The notes: generated from the letters alone by a model not told the origin. A DNA stretch of 64,000 nt from Streptomyces sp. Je 1-369 (GCF_026810505.1 NZ_CP101750.1:1331448-1395447); one strand, 5' to 3'. Counted from the first letter of the stretch, positions 28,240 through 36,708 are shown. Numbers and translations are program-made.

Positions 28240-29760
28240 ATGACCCCGCAGCGTGATCCACGACGCTGGGCCGTCCTCGCGATCCTCTCCGGCAGCCTCC
28301 TGCTGATCGCCATGGACACCACGATCCTGAACGTCGCCTTCCCCTCCCTCGTCGCCGATCTGCGGCCCAGCTCCGTACAGCAGCTGTGGATCATCGACGT
28401 CTACGCCCTCGTGCTGTCCGGACTCCTCGTGACCGCGGGCGCGCTCGGCGACCGGTGGGGCCGCAAGCGGCTGCTCCTGATCGGCTTCGGCGTGTTCGCC
28501 CTCGCCTCGCTGCTCGCCGTCTTCGCGACGGCCGCCTGGCAGGTCATCGCCGCCCGGGCGCTGCTCGGCGCCGGTGGCGCGACGATCATGCCCGCGACCC
28601 TGTCGATCCTGCGGAAGGTCTTCACCGACGCCCGCGAGCGCGCGCTCGCCTACGCGGTGTGGTCGGCCGTCTTCGGTGGCGGCATGGCGCTCGGTCCGGT
28701 CGTCGGCGGTCTGCTGGTCGAGCACAACGGCTGGCAGTCGGCGTTCCTCATCAACATCCCGGTCGCGCTGGTGATCATCGCGCTCGGCCTGTGGTTCCTG
28801 CCCGAGTCCCGCCAGCCCCGCGAGGGCCGCTGGGACTGGTGGGGCGTCGGCCAGTCCGTCGTCGGCATGCTCGCCCTCGCGGGCGGCATCAAACAGCTCG
28901 GCAAGGGCGGCCCCGCCGACCCCGCCGCCTGGGCGCTCCTCGTGGTCGCCGCGGTGACACTCACGGTCTTCGTGCGCCGCCAGCTGCGCCTGGCCCACCC
29001 GCTGCTCCAGGTACGCCTCTTCGCGTCCCGGCCCTTCGCCATCGCGGCGGCCTCGATCTTCCTCGGCATGATCGCGCTGGGCTCGGCGCTGTTCCTGATC
29101 ACCCAGTGGTTCCAGTACGGGGAGGGCTACAGCCCCCTGGAAGCGGGTGTGCGCCTGCTGCCCGCGCCGCTCGGCCTGGTCCTGACCTCACTGGTCACCC
29201 CAGCACTGATGCACCGCCTGCCGATCCGCCACGTCATGGGCGGCGGGCTGCTCCTGATGACCGCCGGGCTCTCCCTGCCGTGGCTGCTCCAGCTGTCGGG
29301 CCCGCTCGGCTACGGCGAGGTCGCCGTGGCGCTCGGCGTGCTCGGCTGCGGCGTCGGCATCGCGACGACCGCCGCGTCAGTGACGCTGATGGCCGCCACC
29401 CCGGCCGAGGACGTCAGCGGCGCGGCGGCGGTCGAGGAGACCTGTTACGAGCTGGGCGCGGCGATGGGCGTGGCCGTGCTCGGCAGCATCGCCACCGCGC
29501 TGTACCGCGTGAACCTGCCCGACCTCGGTCTCACGGCGGACACCTCGGCGTCCGTGAGCGACTCGATCGGCGAGGCGGCCCGGGTGGCGTCCGAACTCAC
29601 GGGTCCGGCAGGCGCCGAGCTCCTGTCGCGGGCCGCCGACGCGTTCACCTCAGGGATGACGCCGACGTTCCTGATGGCGGCCGCGCTGCCGCTCGCCGCC
29701 GCGGCGCTCACCTGGGCGAAGATCCCGAAGAACCTGCGCCCCACGGAGGACGCGCACTGA
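28240..29760 (+). CDS. DHA2-family MFS drug efflux transporter (14 helices)
   Basis: A 506-residue proton-coupled exporter of the EmrB/QacA group. Motif A, GALGDRWGRKRLLLIG, lies at about 67-82. The DHA2 D1 motif is seen as MDTTILNVAFPSLV in helix 1. Motif C occurs in GGGMALGPVVGGLL. Around 14 hydrophobic segments are visible. ATG 28240 follows GAGG at 28225-28228. An in-frame GTG four codons upstream (28228) would place a rare TTA (bldA-dependent) codon second; I consider this start less likely. The operator just upstream suggests induction by a ligand that frees a repressor. Confidence 0.9.
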   Translation: MTPQRDPRRWAVLAILSGSLLLIAMDTTILNVAFPSLVADLRPSSVQQLWIIDVYALVLSGLLVTAGALGDRWGRKRLLLIGFGVFALASLLAVFATAAWQVIAARALLGAGGATIMPATLSILRKVFTDARERALAYAVWSAVFGGGMALGPVVGGLLVEHNGWQSAFLINIPVALVIIALGLWFLPESRQPREGRWDWWGVGQSVVGMLALAGGIKQLGKGGPADPAAWALLVVAAVTLTVFVRRQLRLAHPLLQVRLFASRPFAIAAASIFLGMIALGSALFLITQWFQYGEGYSPLEAGVRLLPAPLGLVLTSLVTPALMHRLPIRHVMGGGLLLMTAGLSLPWLLQLSGPLGYGEVAVALGVLGCGVGIATTAASVTLMAATPAEDVSGAAAVEETCYELGAAMGVAVLGSIATALYRVNLPDLGLTADTSASVSDSIGEAARVASELTGPAGAELLSRAADAFTSGMTPTFLMAAALPLAAAALTWAKIPKNLRPTEDAH

Positions 29761-29816
29761 CCGCCACAACTGGCAACAGCCGTCCCCCAGTTCACGCCTA
29801 TCATCGGTGGGTCTGT

Positions 29817-29860
29817 TCGACAGTGACTCGACAGTGAGTCGGCAGTGACTCGACGGTGAG
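29817..29860 (+). repeat. Four tandem 11-bp repeats upstream of the metalloprotease gene
   Basis: Units at 29817-29827, 29828-29838, 29839-29849 and 29850-29860 read TCGACAGTGAC, TCGACAGTGAG, TCGGCAGTGAC, TCGACGGTGAG. Each is a TCGACAG-like heptamer plus a 4-bp spacer, so the phase is one helical turn. SARP-family activators bind heptamer repeats with this 11-bp spacing. The last unit ends 14 bp before the TTG start at 29875. Confidence 0.85.
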
Positions 29861-29874
29861 AGGACAACGGGGAA

Positions 29875-31188
29875 TTGAGTTCCATACGTAAGCGCGGCGC
29901 CCGCAGGCGCCGCATGGCGATGGCCGGCGTGGGCGCGGCGGCGGCCGTCGTGGCGGGGGTCCAGCTGTCGCCCGCCGCCTTCGGCACCGGCGGCGACGAC
30001 GAGCCGGTGGCGGTGCACCCGGCCGCCGGGGCCGAGGACTTCGGCGCCACCCGCTCCGACGGTACGGCGTTCGAGGACGGCGTCATGTCCCTGAAGTCGG
30101 CGCCGGTGGCCCGCTCCGCGGCGCCGTCGGGTTCGTCCGGGCGTGCCGCGGCCGCCGCCCCGCACGGCACGGGCTGGCAGTCGGGCGGCGCGTCGAAGTA
30201 CCTCACCACCGGCTACACCATCAAGTTCTACGACAAGAAGTCCGCGGACTGGCTCGCCCCGTACGTGAAGAAGTCCGCCGCCGACCTCCAGCGCGTCACG
30301 ACGCTCCCGGTGAGGGTCGACACGCAGCCGGTCGGCTGGGACTACGTCCGGCCCAAGGGCGAGATCATCGTCGGCGTGCTGCACCGGCCCTGCGTCCCTC
30401 CGAGCGACGGGGGCTCGCAGGGCTGGAAGGTGGTCCGTGACGGCTCCGGCAGCAAGAACCTGAGCTGCGGCTTCTACTCCTCGTCCGTCGCCGACACGGT
30501 GACCAGCGGGCACGCCTACATCGACGACGAGTTCCTGACGTCGGCCGGCAAGCCCGCCCCGTCCATGGGTGAAACGTATTTCCGCAACCACATCAGCCAC
30601 GAGCTCGGGCACACGATGGGCCTGGCGCACGCCAACCGCAGCGCGACCCGCGGCGACTGCGTCAAGGGGTCGGACTCCGGCCAGTTCCCGGTGATGTGCA
30701 CGCCCACCAACGCGTACCAGGACAAGCGCGCGGGGACGTACGTCCAGCAGTACGACATGCAGGGCCTGCGCCACCTGGCGCGCGGCGGCGGCGCGGCGCT
30801 GCCCCCGCAGGGCAAGGTGACCGGCCTCGGCCGCAAGTGCCTGGACGCCAAGGGCGGCAAGGCGGCCAACGGCACGCAGATCCAGATCCACACCTGCAAC
30901 AGCGGCCCCGGGCAGTCCTGGATCCTGCAGAAGGACAGCACGATCCGCGCGCTCGGCAAGTGCCTGGACAACTACCGCAACGCGAGCACCAACGGCAACA
31001 AGATCGCTCTCTCCGACTGCCACGGCGGCGCGTCCCAGCGCTGGAAGGTCAACGCCAAGGGCCAGATCGTGCACGTCGCGTCCGGCAAGGTCCTCGACGT
31101 GAAGGGCGGCTCCACCGCCAACGGCACCAAGGTCCAGCTGTACGCGGCGAACACGTACAAGCGGCAGATCTGGGTCACGCCCAAGTAG
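29875..31188 (+). CDS. Secreted metzincin-like zinc metalloprotease with ricin-B lectin tail
   Basis: A 437-residue exported protein. The N-terminus RKRGARRRRMAMAGVGAAAAV is a positively charged signal peptide. TTG 29875, with GAGAGG upstream, is preferred because a start at ATG 29914 would lose the charged region. The protease domain (about 100-305) has the extended zinc site HELGHTMGLAH (His242, Glu243, His246, His252) and a possible Met-turn, PVMCTP. The C-terminal 120 residues form a ricin-type beta-trefoil (GRKCLDAKGGKAANGTQIQIHTC, PGQSWILQ, SQRWKV, RQIWV) likely to bind polysaccharide. It may degrade wall-associated or chitin-bound proteins. Tandem 11-bp repeats immediately precede it. 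Confidence 0.82.
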   Translation: MSSIRKRGARRRRMAMAGVGAAAAVVAGVQLSPAAFGTGGDDEPVAVHPAAGAEDFGATRSDGTAFEDGVMSLKSAPVARSAAPSGSSGRAAAAAPHGTGWQSGGASKYLTTGYTIKFYDKKSADWLAPYVKKSAADLQRVTTLPVRVDTQPVGWDYVRPKGEIIVGVLHRPCVPPSDGGSQGWKVVRDGSGSKNLSCGFYSSSVADTVTSGHAYIDDEFLTSAGKPAPSMGETYFRNHISHELGHTMGLAHANRSATRGDCVKGSDSGQFPVMCTPTNAYQDKRAGTYVQQYDMQGLRHLARGGGAALPPQGKVTGLGRKCLDAKGGKAANGTQIQIHTCNSGPGQSWILQKDSTIRALGKCLDNYRNASTNGNKIALSDCHGGASQRWKVNAKGQIVHVASGKVLDVKGGSTANGTKVQLYAANTYKRQIWVTPK

Positions 31189-31196
31189 CGCGCCAC

Positions 31197-31263
31197 GGTG
31201 GGCGGGGGCGTCCGCAGGCACGGCCGGAGCGGCTACAGTCACCTGCGATCACCCCCGCCCACC
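31197..31263 (+). promoter_or_regulatory. Perfect 12-bp inverted repeat in the leader of the Lrp-type gene
   Basis: GGTGGGCGGGGG (31197-31208) and CCCCCGCCCACC (31252-31263) are perfectly complementary across a 43-nt loop. The first arm starts 9 bp after the metalloprotease stop. The second ends 17 bp before the regulator ATG, next to its ribosome binding site. It could be a terminator of the upstream gene or a leader structure controlling the regulator. Confidence 0.55.
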
Positions 31264-31280
31264 TGGGAGAACCTCGGACC

Positions 31281-31775
31281 ATGGCCGTCGACGAACTCGA
31301 CACCCGCATCCTGCGGCTGCTGCTCGAACAGCCCCGCACCAGCCTGCGCGAGTACGCCCGCGTCCTCGGCATCGCCCGGGGCACCCTCCAGGCCAGGCTC
31401 GACCGCATGGAGCGGGACGGCGTGATCACGGGCACAGGTCCCTTCCTCTCCCCCGCGGCGCTCGGTCACCCCGTACTCGCGTTCGTCCACATCGAGGTCA
31501 CACAGGGGCACCTGGACGAGGTGGGGGACGCGCTCGCCGCCGTGCCGGAGATCATCGAGGCGCACTCGATCACGGGCGGCGGCGACCTGCTGACGCGGGT
31601 CGCGGCCCGCGACAACGGGCACCTGGAGGACGTCGTGCAGCAGCTGATCAACCTGCCGGGGGTCGTGCGCACGCGGACGGAGATGGCGCTGCGGGAGCGG
31701 GTGCCGCACCGACTGCTCCCGCTGGTCGAGTCGGTGGGCAGGTCGGTCGGCGGGTCCCTCGGCGGGCCAGGGTGA
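31281..31775 (+). CDS. Lrp/AsnC-family transcriptional regulator
   Basis: A 164-residue regulator. The HTH lies at about 20-45 (TSLREYARVLGIARGTLQARLDRM). The RAM/AsnC ligand domain lies at about 65-145 (HIEVTQGHLDEVGDALAAVPEIIEAHSITGGGDLLTRVAARD). Such proteins form octamers that sense amino acids or other small metabolites. The C-terminus has a Gly/Ser-rich tail. ATG 31281. The gene target is unclear; a HAD phosphatase gene begins 40 bp downstream and may be cotranscribed. Confidence 0.88.
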   Translation: MAVDELDTRILRLLLEQPRTSLREYARVLGIARGTLQARLDRMERDGVITGTGPFLSPAALGHPVLAFVHIEVTQGHLDEVGDALAAVPEIIEAHSITGGGDLLTRVAARDNGHLEDVVQQLINLPGVVRTRTEMALRERVPHRLLPLVESVGRSVGGSLGGPG

Positions 31776-31815
31776 GCGGACCGGCTTGACCTGGCTGTTT
31801 GGCATGCTGGAGGTC

Positions 31816-32508
31816 ATGAGCACCTTCGGCAGGACCTCGGTCGTCTTCGACCTCGACGGCACTCTCGTGGACAGCGAGCCCAACTACTACGAAGCCTCGC
31901 GGGCCCTGCTCGCCGACCTCACGGGCCGGGAGTACACCTGGGCCGACAACGAGCAGTACGTCGGCATCAGCTCCCACGAGACGCTCGCGCTCTGGCGGCG
32001 GGAGTACGGGATAGCGGCGCCGGTTTCCGAGCTCCTCGCCGACCTCGACCGCCGCTACCTGGCGCTGGCCCGCGCCCGGACCCCCGTCTACCCGGAGATG
32101 CGCAAGCTCGTCGAGCTGCTGCACGACGCGGGGGTGCCGATGGCGGTCGCGTCCGGTTCCTCACGCGTGGCGATCGAGGCGATCCTCGCCGGGACGGGCC
32201 TGGACGCGCAGCTGACGACGTTCGTCTCCGCCGAGGAGGTCCCGCGCGGCAAGCCCGCGCCGGACGTGTTCCTCGCGGCGGCCGCACTCCTCGCCGCGGA
32301 GCCCGCGGACTGCGTGGTCTTCGAGGACGCGGCGCCGGGTGCCGCGGCGGCGCGCGCGGCGGGCATGCGCTGCGTCGCGATCCCCTACGTCGCCGCCCAC
32401 GCGGACGACCCGGCCTTCGCGGGTGCGGAGCTGCTGTTCCGGGGCGGACAGCAGGAGTTCACGGCGCGGGCGGCGCTCGACGTACTGGCGGCAGGTGACA
32501 GTCGGTGA
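31816..32508 (+). CDS. HAD-superfamily phosphatase (beta-phosphoglucomutase-like)
   Basis: A 230-residue HAD subfamily IA enzyme. Motif I is VVFDLDGTLVDSE (about 8-20) with nucleophile and acid Asp. Motif II is VASGSS, motif III Lys in RGKPAPDVFLAAA, motif IV VVFEDAAPGAAAARAAGM. The helical cap (about 25-90) is the small type common to sugar-phosphate phosphatases and beta-phosphoglucomutases. Substrate is unknown. ATG 31816 was selected by family alignment; GGAGG sits very close (2 bp). The gene converges with the PAP2-like gene, 7 bp apart. Confidence 0.85.
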   Translation: MSTFGRTSVVFDLDGTLVDSEPNYYEASRALLADLTGREYTWADNEQYVGISSHETLALWRREYGIAAPVSELLADLDRRYLALARARTPVYPEMRKLVELLHDAGVPMAVASGSSRVAIEAILAGTGLDAQLTTFVSAEEVPRGKPAPDVFLAAAALLAAEPADCVVFEDAAPGAAAARAAGMRCVAIPYVAAHADDPAFAGAELLFRGGQQEFTARAALDVLAAGDSR

Positions 32509-32515
32509 GGACGCC

Positions 32516-33877
32516 TCAGACCAGCTCGGGCTGCGGCTCCGCTTCGACCGGTGCGGGCTTCGGCTCCCACAGTTTCGTCGTCCACATGTAGCCCTGGACC
32601 ACCGAGGCCATCGCGAGGATGAGCAGCGGTCCCGCCACCCACGGGTACTCGGCCATCTGCATCGGCAGATAGCGGTACGACACGAGGAGCGCGGCGAAGA
32701 CGCCGGTGCCGTAGGCGACGAGCCGGACGGCCGACCGGTCCCAGCCGCGGTCGAAGGACCGCATCGCCGCGTCGATGGTGAACGCGAACACGACACCGGC
32801 GACGAGGTCCACGCCGTAGTGGTAGCCGAAGCCCAGGGTGGCGCCGAGCGTCGCGATGAGCCAGAAGGTACCCGCGTACCGCAGCAGGCGCGGCCCCTTG
32901 CGGGAGTGGATGAAGATCGCGGTGGCCCATGCCGTGTGCAGGCTGGGCATGCAGTTGCGCGGGGTGATCCCGTCGTACGGCATCTCGTGCGGGGTGGTGA
33001 GCGGCGGCAGCGTGTGCGGCCACAGGTCGGCGAGCGCCCACTGGCCGCCGCCGGTGCCGAAGGCCCCGTCACCGTAGGCGAAGATCGGCCCGACCACCGG
33101 GAAGACCATGTAGATGGCCGGTCCGACCAGGCCGATCACCAGGAAGGTGCGCACCAGGTAGTGGCCGGGGAAGCGGCCCTCCGTGGCGACGTTGCGCAGC
33201 TGGTACAGCGAGACGCAGACCGCGGCCACCGCGAGCTGGATGTAGACCCAGTCCAGGACGGTCGAGCCGACCGGCCCGGTGGCCTCGACCACCCGGCCCA
33301 CCAGCCACGACGGGTTGCCCAGCGCGTGGTCGGCGACGGCCACGTACGGGTCGAGGACGGTCGGGCGGGTCTTCGAGGTGATGAGCAGCCAGGCGTCGCC
33401 GGTCTTGCGCCCCGCGACGAGCAGCAGCCCAAGGCCGACGCCCTTCAGGAGCAGGATCCGTTCCGGCCCGGTGCGGCGGGTGACGGCGATGACCCCGCAG
33501 CCCAGAATCACCCAGAGCGCGCCGTTGCCGAACATCATGTCGGCGCCGACCGCAAGCCGCACCAGGAAGAAGACGACGTCGATGCCGACGGCGACGCCGA
33601 AGGCGATGAACCGCTGCCGCCAGGTGAGCACCACCATCATCAGCGCCATGCTCGCGTACAGGAGTGGCCCCGACTTCGGCGCGAAGATCACCTCGCTCGC
33701 CTGGTTGGCGATCGGCCCCGGCAGGCCGTAGTGCCGCGAGGCGATCTCCAGCGCGATGAGGAACCCGAGGGTCACCACACCCGCCGCGGTCCACAGCACC
33801 ACCCGGGGGCGGCGCAGGGCCGAGATCAGCTGGGTGCGGTCTTTGCGCGGAGATATCCGCGGTGCTTCAGATATCAA
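32516..33877 (-). CDS. PAP2-like integral membrane phosphatase/inositol-phosphotransferase-type enzyme
   Basis: A 453-residue polytopic protein with about ten hydrophobic helices. The C-terminal half has PAP2/Aur1-type motifs: NCMPSLHTAWATAI (PSLH, catalytic His) and FGYHYGVDLVAGVV (His-Asp pair). This subgroup (PAP2_3) acts on lipid phosphates or transfers inositol phosphate to lipids. The N-terminal half holds extra helices of unknown function. Start TTG 33877 lacks a clear ribosome binding site, so a slightly shorter product is possible. The tail is Pro/Glu-rich. It lies downstream of aspA on the same strand, 82 bp away, with no obvious functional link. Confidence 0.72.
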   Translation of the reverse strand: MISEAPRISPRKDRTQLISALRRPRVVLWTAAGVVTLGFLIALEIASRHYGLPGPIANQASEVIFAPKSGPLLYASMALMMVVLTWRQRFIAFGVAVGIDVVFFLVRLAVGADMMFGNGALWVILGCGVIAVTRRTGPERILLLKGVGLGLLLVAGRKTGDAWLLITSKTRPTVLDPYVAVADHALGNPSWLVGRVVEATGPVGSTVLDWVYIQLAVAAVCVSLYQLRNVATEGRFPGHYLVRTFLVIGLVGPAIYMVFPVVGPIFAYGDGAFGTGGGQWALADLWPHTLPPLTTPHEMPYDGITPRNCMPSLHTAWATAIFIHSRKGPRLLRYAGTFWLIATLGATLGFGYHYGVDLVAGVVFAFTIDAAMRSFDRGWDRSAVRLVAYGTGVFAALLVSYRYLPMQMAEYPWVAGPLLILAMASVVQGYMWTTKLWEPKPAPVEAEPQPELV

Positions 33878-33959
33878 TGGTCTGGCCGTTTGTTAGGTGC
33901 GTGGGCTGAAATAGTCCACTCTCGCCGGGGCCGGATCATGCTATCCGAGGGTGCCCCGG

Positions 33960-35417
33960 TCAGGCAGTTCCGGCCACCCGCTCCGGGGTGAGCAGCTCCG
34001 CGAGGCGCTCCGCGGGCAACAGACCCCTCTCCAGTACCAGTTCGGCGACGCCCCGGCCCGTGCTCAGGGCCTCCTGCGCGATCTCGGTGGCCGCGGTGTA
34101 CCCGATGTGCGGGTTGAGCGCGGTGACCAGGCCGATGGAGGTCTCCACCGAGGCGCGCAGCACCTCCGTGTTGGCGGTGATGCCGGTCACGCACCGCTCG
34201 GCGAGCGTCAGGCAGGCGGCGCGCAGCGAGGTGATGCTCTTGGCGAGGGAGTGCAGGATGATCGGCTCGAACGCGTTGAGCTGGAGCTGCCCCGCCTCGG
34301 CGGCCATGGTGATGGTGATGTCGTTGCCGATCACCTCGAAGGCGACCTGGTTGACGACCTCGGGGATGACCGGGTTGACCTTGCCCGGCATGATGCTCGA
34401 CCCGGCCTGCACGGGCGGCAGATTGATCTCGTTGAGCCCCGCGCGCGGCCCGGACGAGAGGAGCCGCAGGTCGTTGCAGCTCTTGGAGAGCTTGACCGCG
34501 ATCCGCTTCAGGACGCCGGACAGGTGCACGAACGCGCCGCAGTCCTGCGTCGCCTCGACCAGGTTGGCGGCGGTCACCAGCGGCATGCCGGTGATCTCGG
34601 CGAGGTGGCGGCGGGCCGTCTCCGCGTATCCGGCGGGGGCGTTGAGGCCCGTGCCGATGGCGGTGGCGCCGAGGTTGATCTCGTGGATGAGCTCGACGGC
34701 CTCGGCGAGCCGCGCGCGGTCCTCGTCGATCATCACGGCGTACGCGGAGAACTCCTGGCCGAGCGTCATCGGCACGGCGTCCTGGAGCTGGGTGCGACCC
34801 ATTTTCAGTACGTCGCGGAACTCCAGGGCCTTCGCGGCGAACGCGTCCTGCACGACCGCCATGGCACGCAGCAGTCCGTGCACGGCGCTGACGGTCGCGA
34901 CCTTCACGGCGGTCGGATAGACATCATTGGTGGACTGGCTGAGGTTGACGTCCTCGTTGGGGTGCAGATGCTCGTACGCGCCCTTGGGGTGCCCGAGGAG
35001 CTCGAGCGCCCGGTTGGCGACGACCTCATTGGCGTTCATGTTGGTGGAGGTGCCCGCGCCGCCCTGGATGACGTCGACGACGAACTGATCGTGCAGGTGC
35101 CCCGAGCGGATCTCCCGGCAGGCGCCGGTGATGGCGTCGGCCTTCGCCTTCGGGAGCAGCCCCAGCTCCTCGTTGGCGCGGGCGGCGGCTTCCTTGACGG
35201 CGGCGAGCGCGTCGATGAGGTGCGGGTACACGGAGATGGGGATGCCCGTGATGGGGAAGTTCTCCGTGGCACGGAGGGAGTGAATCCCCCAGTACACATC
35301 GGCCGGCACGTCACGCTCCCCCAGCAGATCGTGCTCGCGACGGAGGGTGGGGGTGGGGACGGAAGTGGAGATGGGGCCCGGGATGGGGGTGGGGACGGGG
35401 GCGGGGGTGGTGCTCAT
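33960..35417 (-). CDS. aspA: Aspartate ammonia-lyase (aspartase)
   Basis: A 485-residue enzyme converting L-aspartate to fumarate and ammonia. The fumarase/aspartase signature GSSIMPGKVNP (about 345-355) is intact. So are HLHPNEDVNLSQSTNDVYPTA and MGRTQLQDAVPM, and HEINLGATAIGTG supports aspartase rather than class II fumarase. The first 25 residues are an unusual Pro/Thr-rich extension (PAPVPTPIPGPISTSVPTPT) ahead of the normal start of the fold at EHDLLGERDVPAD. ATG 35417. It follows the asparaginase gene on the same strand, so asparagine can be taken to fumarate. Confidence 0.93.
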   Translation of the reverse strand: MSTTPAPVPTPIPGPISTSVPTPTLRREHDLLGERDVPADVYWGIHSLRATENFPITGIPISVYPHLIDALAAVKEAAARANEELGLLPKAKADAITGACREIRSGHLHDQFVVDVIQGGAGTSTNMNANEVVANRALELLGHPKGAYEHLHPNEDVNLSQSTNDVYPTAVKVATVSAVHGLLRAMAVVQDAFAAKALEFRDVLKMGRTQLQDAVPMTLGQEFSAYAVMIDEDRARLAEAVELIHEINLGATAIGTGLNAPAGYAETARRHLAEITGMPLVTAANLVEATQDCGAFVHLSGVLKRIAVKLSKSCNDLRLLSSGPRAGLNEINLPPVQAGSSIMPGKVNPVIPEVVNQVAFEVIGNDITITMAAEAGQLQLNAFEPIILHSLAKSITSLRAACLTLAERCVTGITANTEVLRASVETSIGLVTALNPHIGYTAATEIAQEALSTGRGVAELVLERGLLPAERLAELLTPERVAGTA

Positions 35418-35489
35418 GATGCGTACGTGATCTTTTCCGGGCGCGGGGGCGCCGCTTTGTTGTGTTCGGGGGGGGCGGCCGAGTGCCGG

Positions 35490-35540
35490 TCAGGGGCGCG
35501 GGGAACTGCGCGACCCGCCACATCCGGCCCGCAGACGAAG
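35490..35540. repeat. Streptomyces-type interspersed intergenic repeat
   Basis: The segment includes GGGGCGCGGGGAACTGCGCG (35493-35512), followed by ACCCGCCACA and CGGCCCGCAGACG. From memory, this is the form of a short element scattered through many Streptomyces genomes between genes. It can fold into a hairpin (GGCGCG with CGCG-CC). Here it lies between the asparaginase and aspartase genes and may affect mRNA 3' ends. Confidence 0.5.
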
Positions 35541-35544
35541 ACGC

Positions 35545-36567
35545 TCAGGCAGCCGCGGCCTCTCCCCCGTCCAGGGCCGCCGAACCCACCACATGCCGCA
35601 GAGCCGAAGCCCGCTCCTCCGGGCCGGAGGCCGAAAGAAGCGCCGCAAGCACCGCGCTCCGCCCCTGCCCCGCCCGCAACGTCCCCGTGAGCACCGCTCC
35701 GGCCGCCGCGAGATCGACCGCCCCGCCGTGCGTGTAGATCTCGGTGACGGGCCCGCCCTGGACACGGGTGGTCAGGGCAACCAGGACGCCCTGCTCGATC
35801 GCCGCCGTGACGGCGCCGACGAACTCGGGCGTCGCATTGCCCGCCCCCGTGGCGACGAGCACGATGCCCTGCGCGCCCGCAGCGACGGCCGTCTCCACGA
35901 AGAGCGGATCGGCGTCCACGTGGTGCATGACCATGTCTATGCGCGGCAGCGTCGCATCGGCCGCGGGCAGCGGCAACGGGGCAGGACGCCACGGTCGGTG
36001 CAGGACAGAGACCTTGCCGAAGCCGACCTTGCCGACGGGCGGCCCGGAAGGATCGGCGAAGGCGTCCGCGGCGAGGGTCTGGGTCTTCACCGTGCCGCGC
36101 GCCGCATGCACCTTGCCGTCGAAGACGACCAGCACGCCGAGGTCCCGCACGGTCGCCGCCGTGAGCAGCGCGTCGTACAAATTGCCGGGCCCGTCACCGT
36201 CCTCCGCGCCGAGCGGCTTCTGCGCTCCGGTGAAGACGACCGGCCGGGGGTCGTCGTGGTGCAGGTCGAGGAGGAAGGCGGACTCTTCGAGCGTGTCCGT
36301 GCCGTGCGTGACGACGATGCCGTCGACGCCGGGGTCGGCGAGGACCTCGTGCACGGTGCGCAGGAGGGTGAGCTGCTGCGCGGAGGTGAGGCGCGGACTG
36401 TTCACGTTGAACAGGTCGATGACCTCGGAGGTGATGTCCTGGGGTATCGCCGCCGTGGCGAGCACCTCGCGGCCGGGTGCGTCGGCGGCGAAACCGGTCC
36501 CCTGCCAGCGGCTCGCGATCGTCCCGCCGGTGCTGATGACGACGATCCGTCGCGCCCGTGCTTCCAC
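35545..36567 (-). CDS. ansA: L-asparaginase (type I/II family)
   Basis: A 340-residue asparaginase hydrolysing L-asparagine to L-aspartate and ammonia. The nucleophile region VVISTGGTIAS gives Thr13. The second Thr-Asp-Lys element is seen in VVTHGTDTLEESAF. GAQKPLGAEDGDGPGNL and FDGKVHAARGTVKTQTL are family motifs. GTG 36567 is chosen because a strong GGGAGG (complement of 36577-36582) lies nine bases upstream; an ATG 33 bp earlier is the alternative. No signal peptide, so it acts in the cytoplasm. It pairs with aspA downstream and is divergent from an AsnC-type regulator across a perfect palindrome. Confidence 0.92.
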   Translation of the reverse strand: MEARARRIVVISTGGTIASRWQGTGFAADAPGREVLATAAIPQDITSEVIDLFNVNSPRLTSAQQLTLLRTVHEVLADPGVDGIVVTHGTDTLEESAFLLDLHHDDPRPVVFTGAQKPLGAEDGDGPGNLYDALLTAATVRDLGVLVVFDGKVHAARGTVKTQTLAADAFADPSGPPVGKVGFGKVSVLHRPWRPAPLPLPAADATLPRIDMVMHHVDADPLFVETAVAAGAQGIVLVATGAGNATPEFVGAVTAAIEQGVLVALTTRVQGGPVTEIYTHGGAVDLAAAGAVLTGTLRAGQGRSAVLAALLSASGPEERASALRHVVGSAALDGGEAAAA

Positions 36568-36644
36568 GTCTGTGTACCTCCCAGGGAACTTGAGGACCAT
36601 CAGCCCCCCGGGTGGTGGGCAGCCTCGCCGCAAGGATAGGTCGA

Positions 36645-36658
36645 ACATTGCGCAATGT
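36645..36658. promoter_or_regulatory. Perfect 14-bp palindrome between asparaginase gene and AsnC-type regulator
   Basis: ACATTGCGCAATGT reads the same on both strands. A half-site, ATTGCGC, recurs at 36701-36707 just before the regulator ATG. The position within the divergent promoter and the presence of an Lrp/AsnC protein next door make it the likely operator for both genes. Confidence 0.6.
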
Positions 36659-36708
36659 GTTTGCCAAAATCGAAGACGTGTGCAACATGCGTGGTGAATA
36701 ATTGCGCC

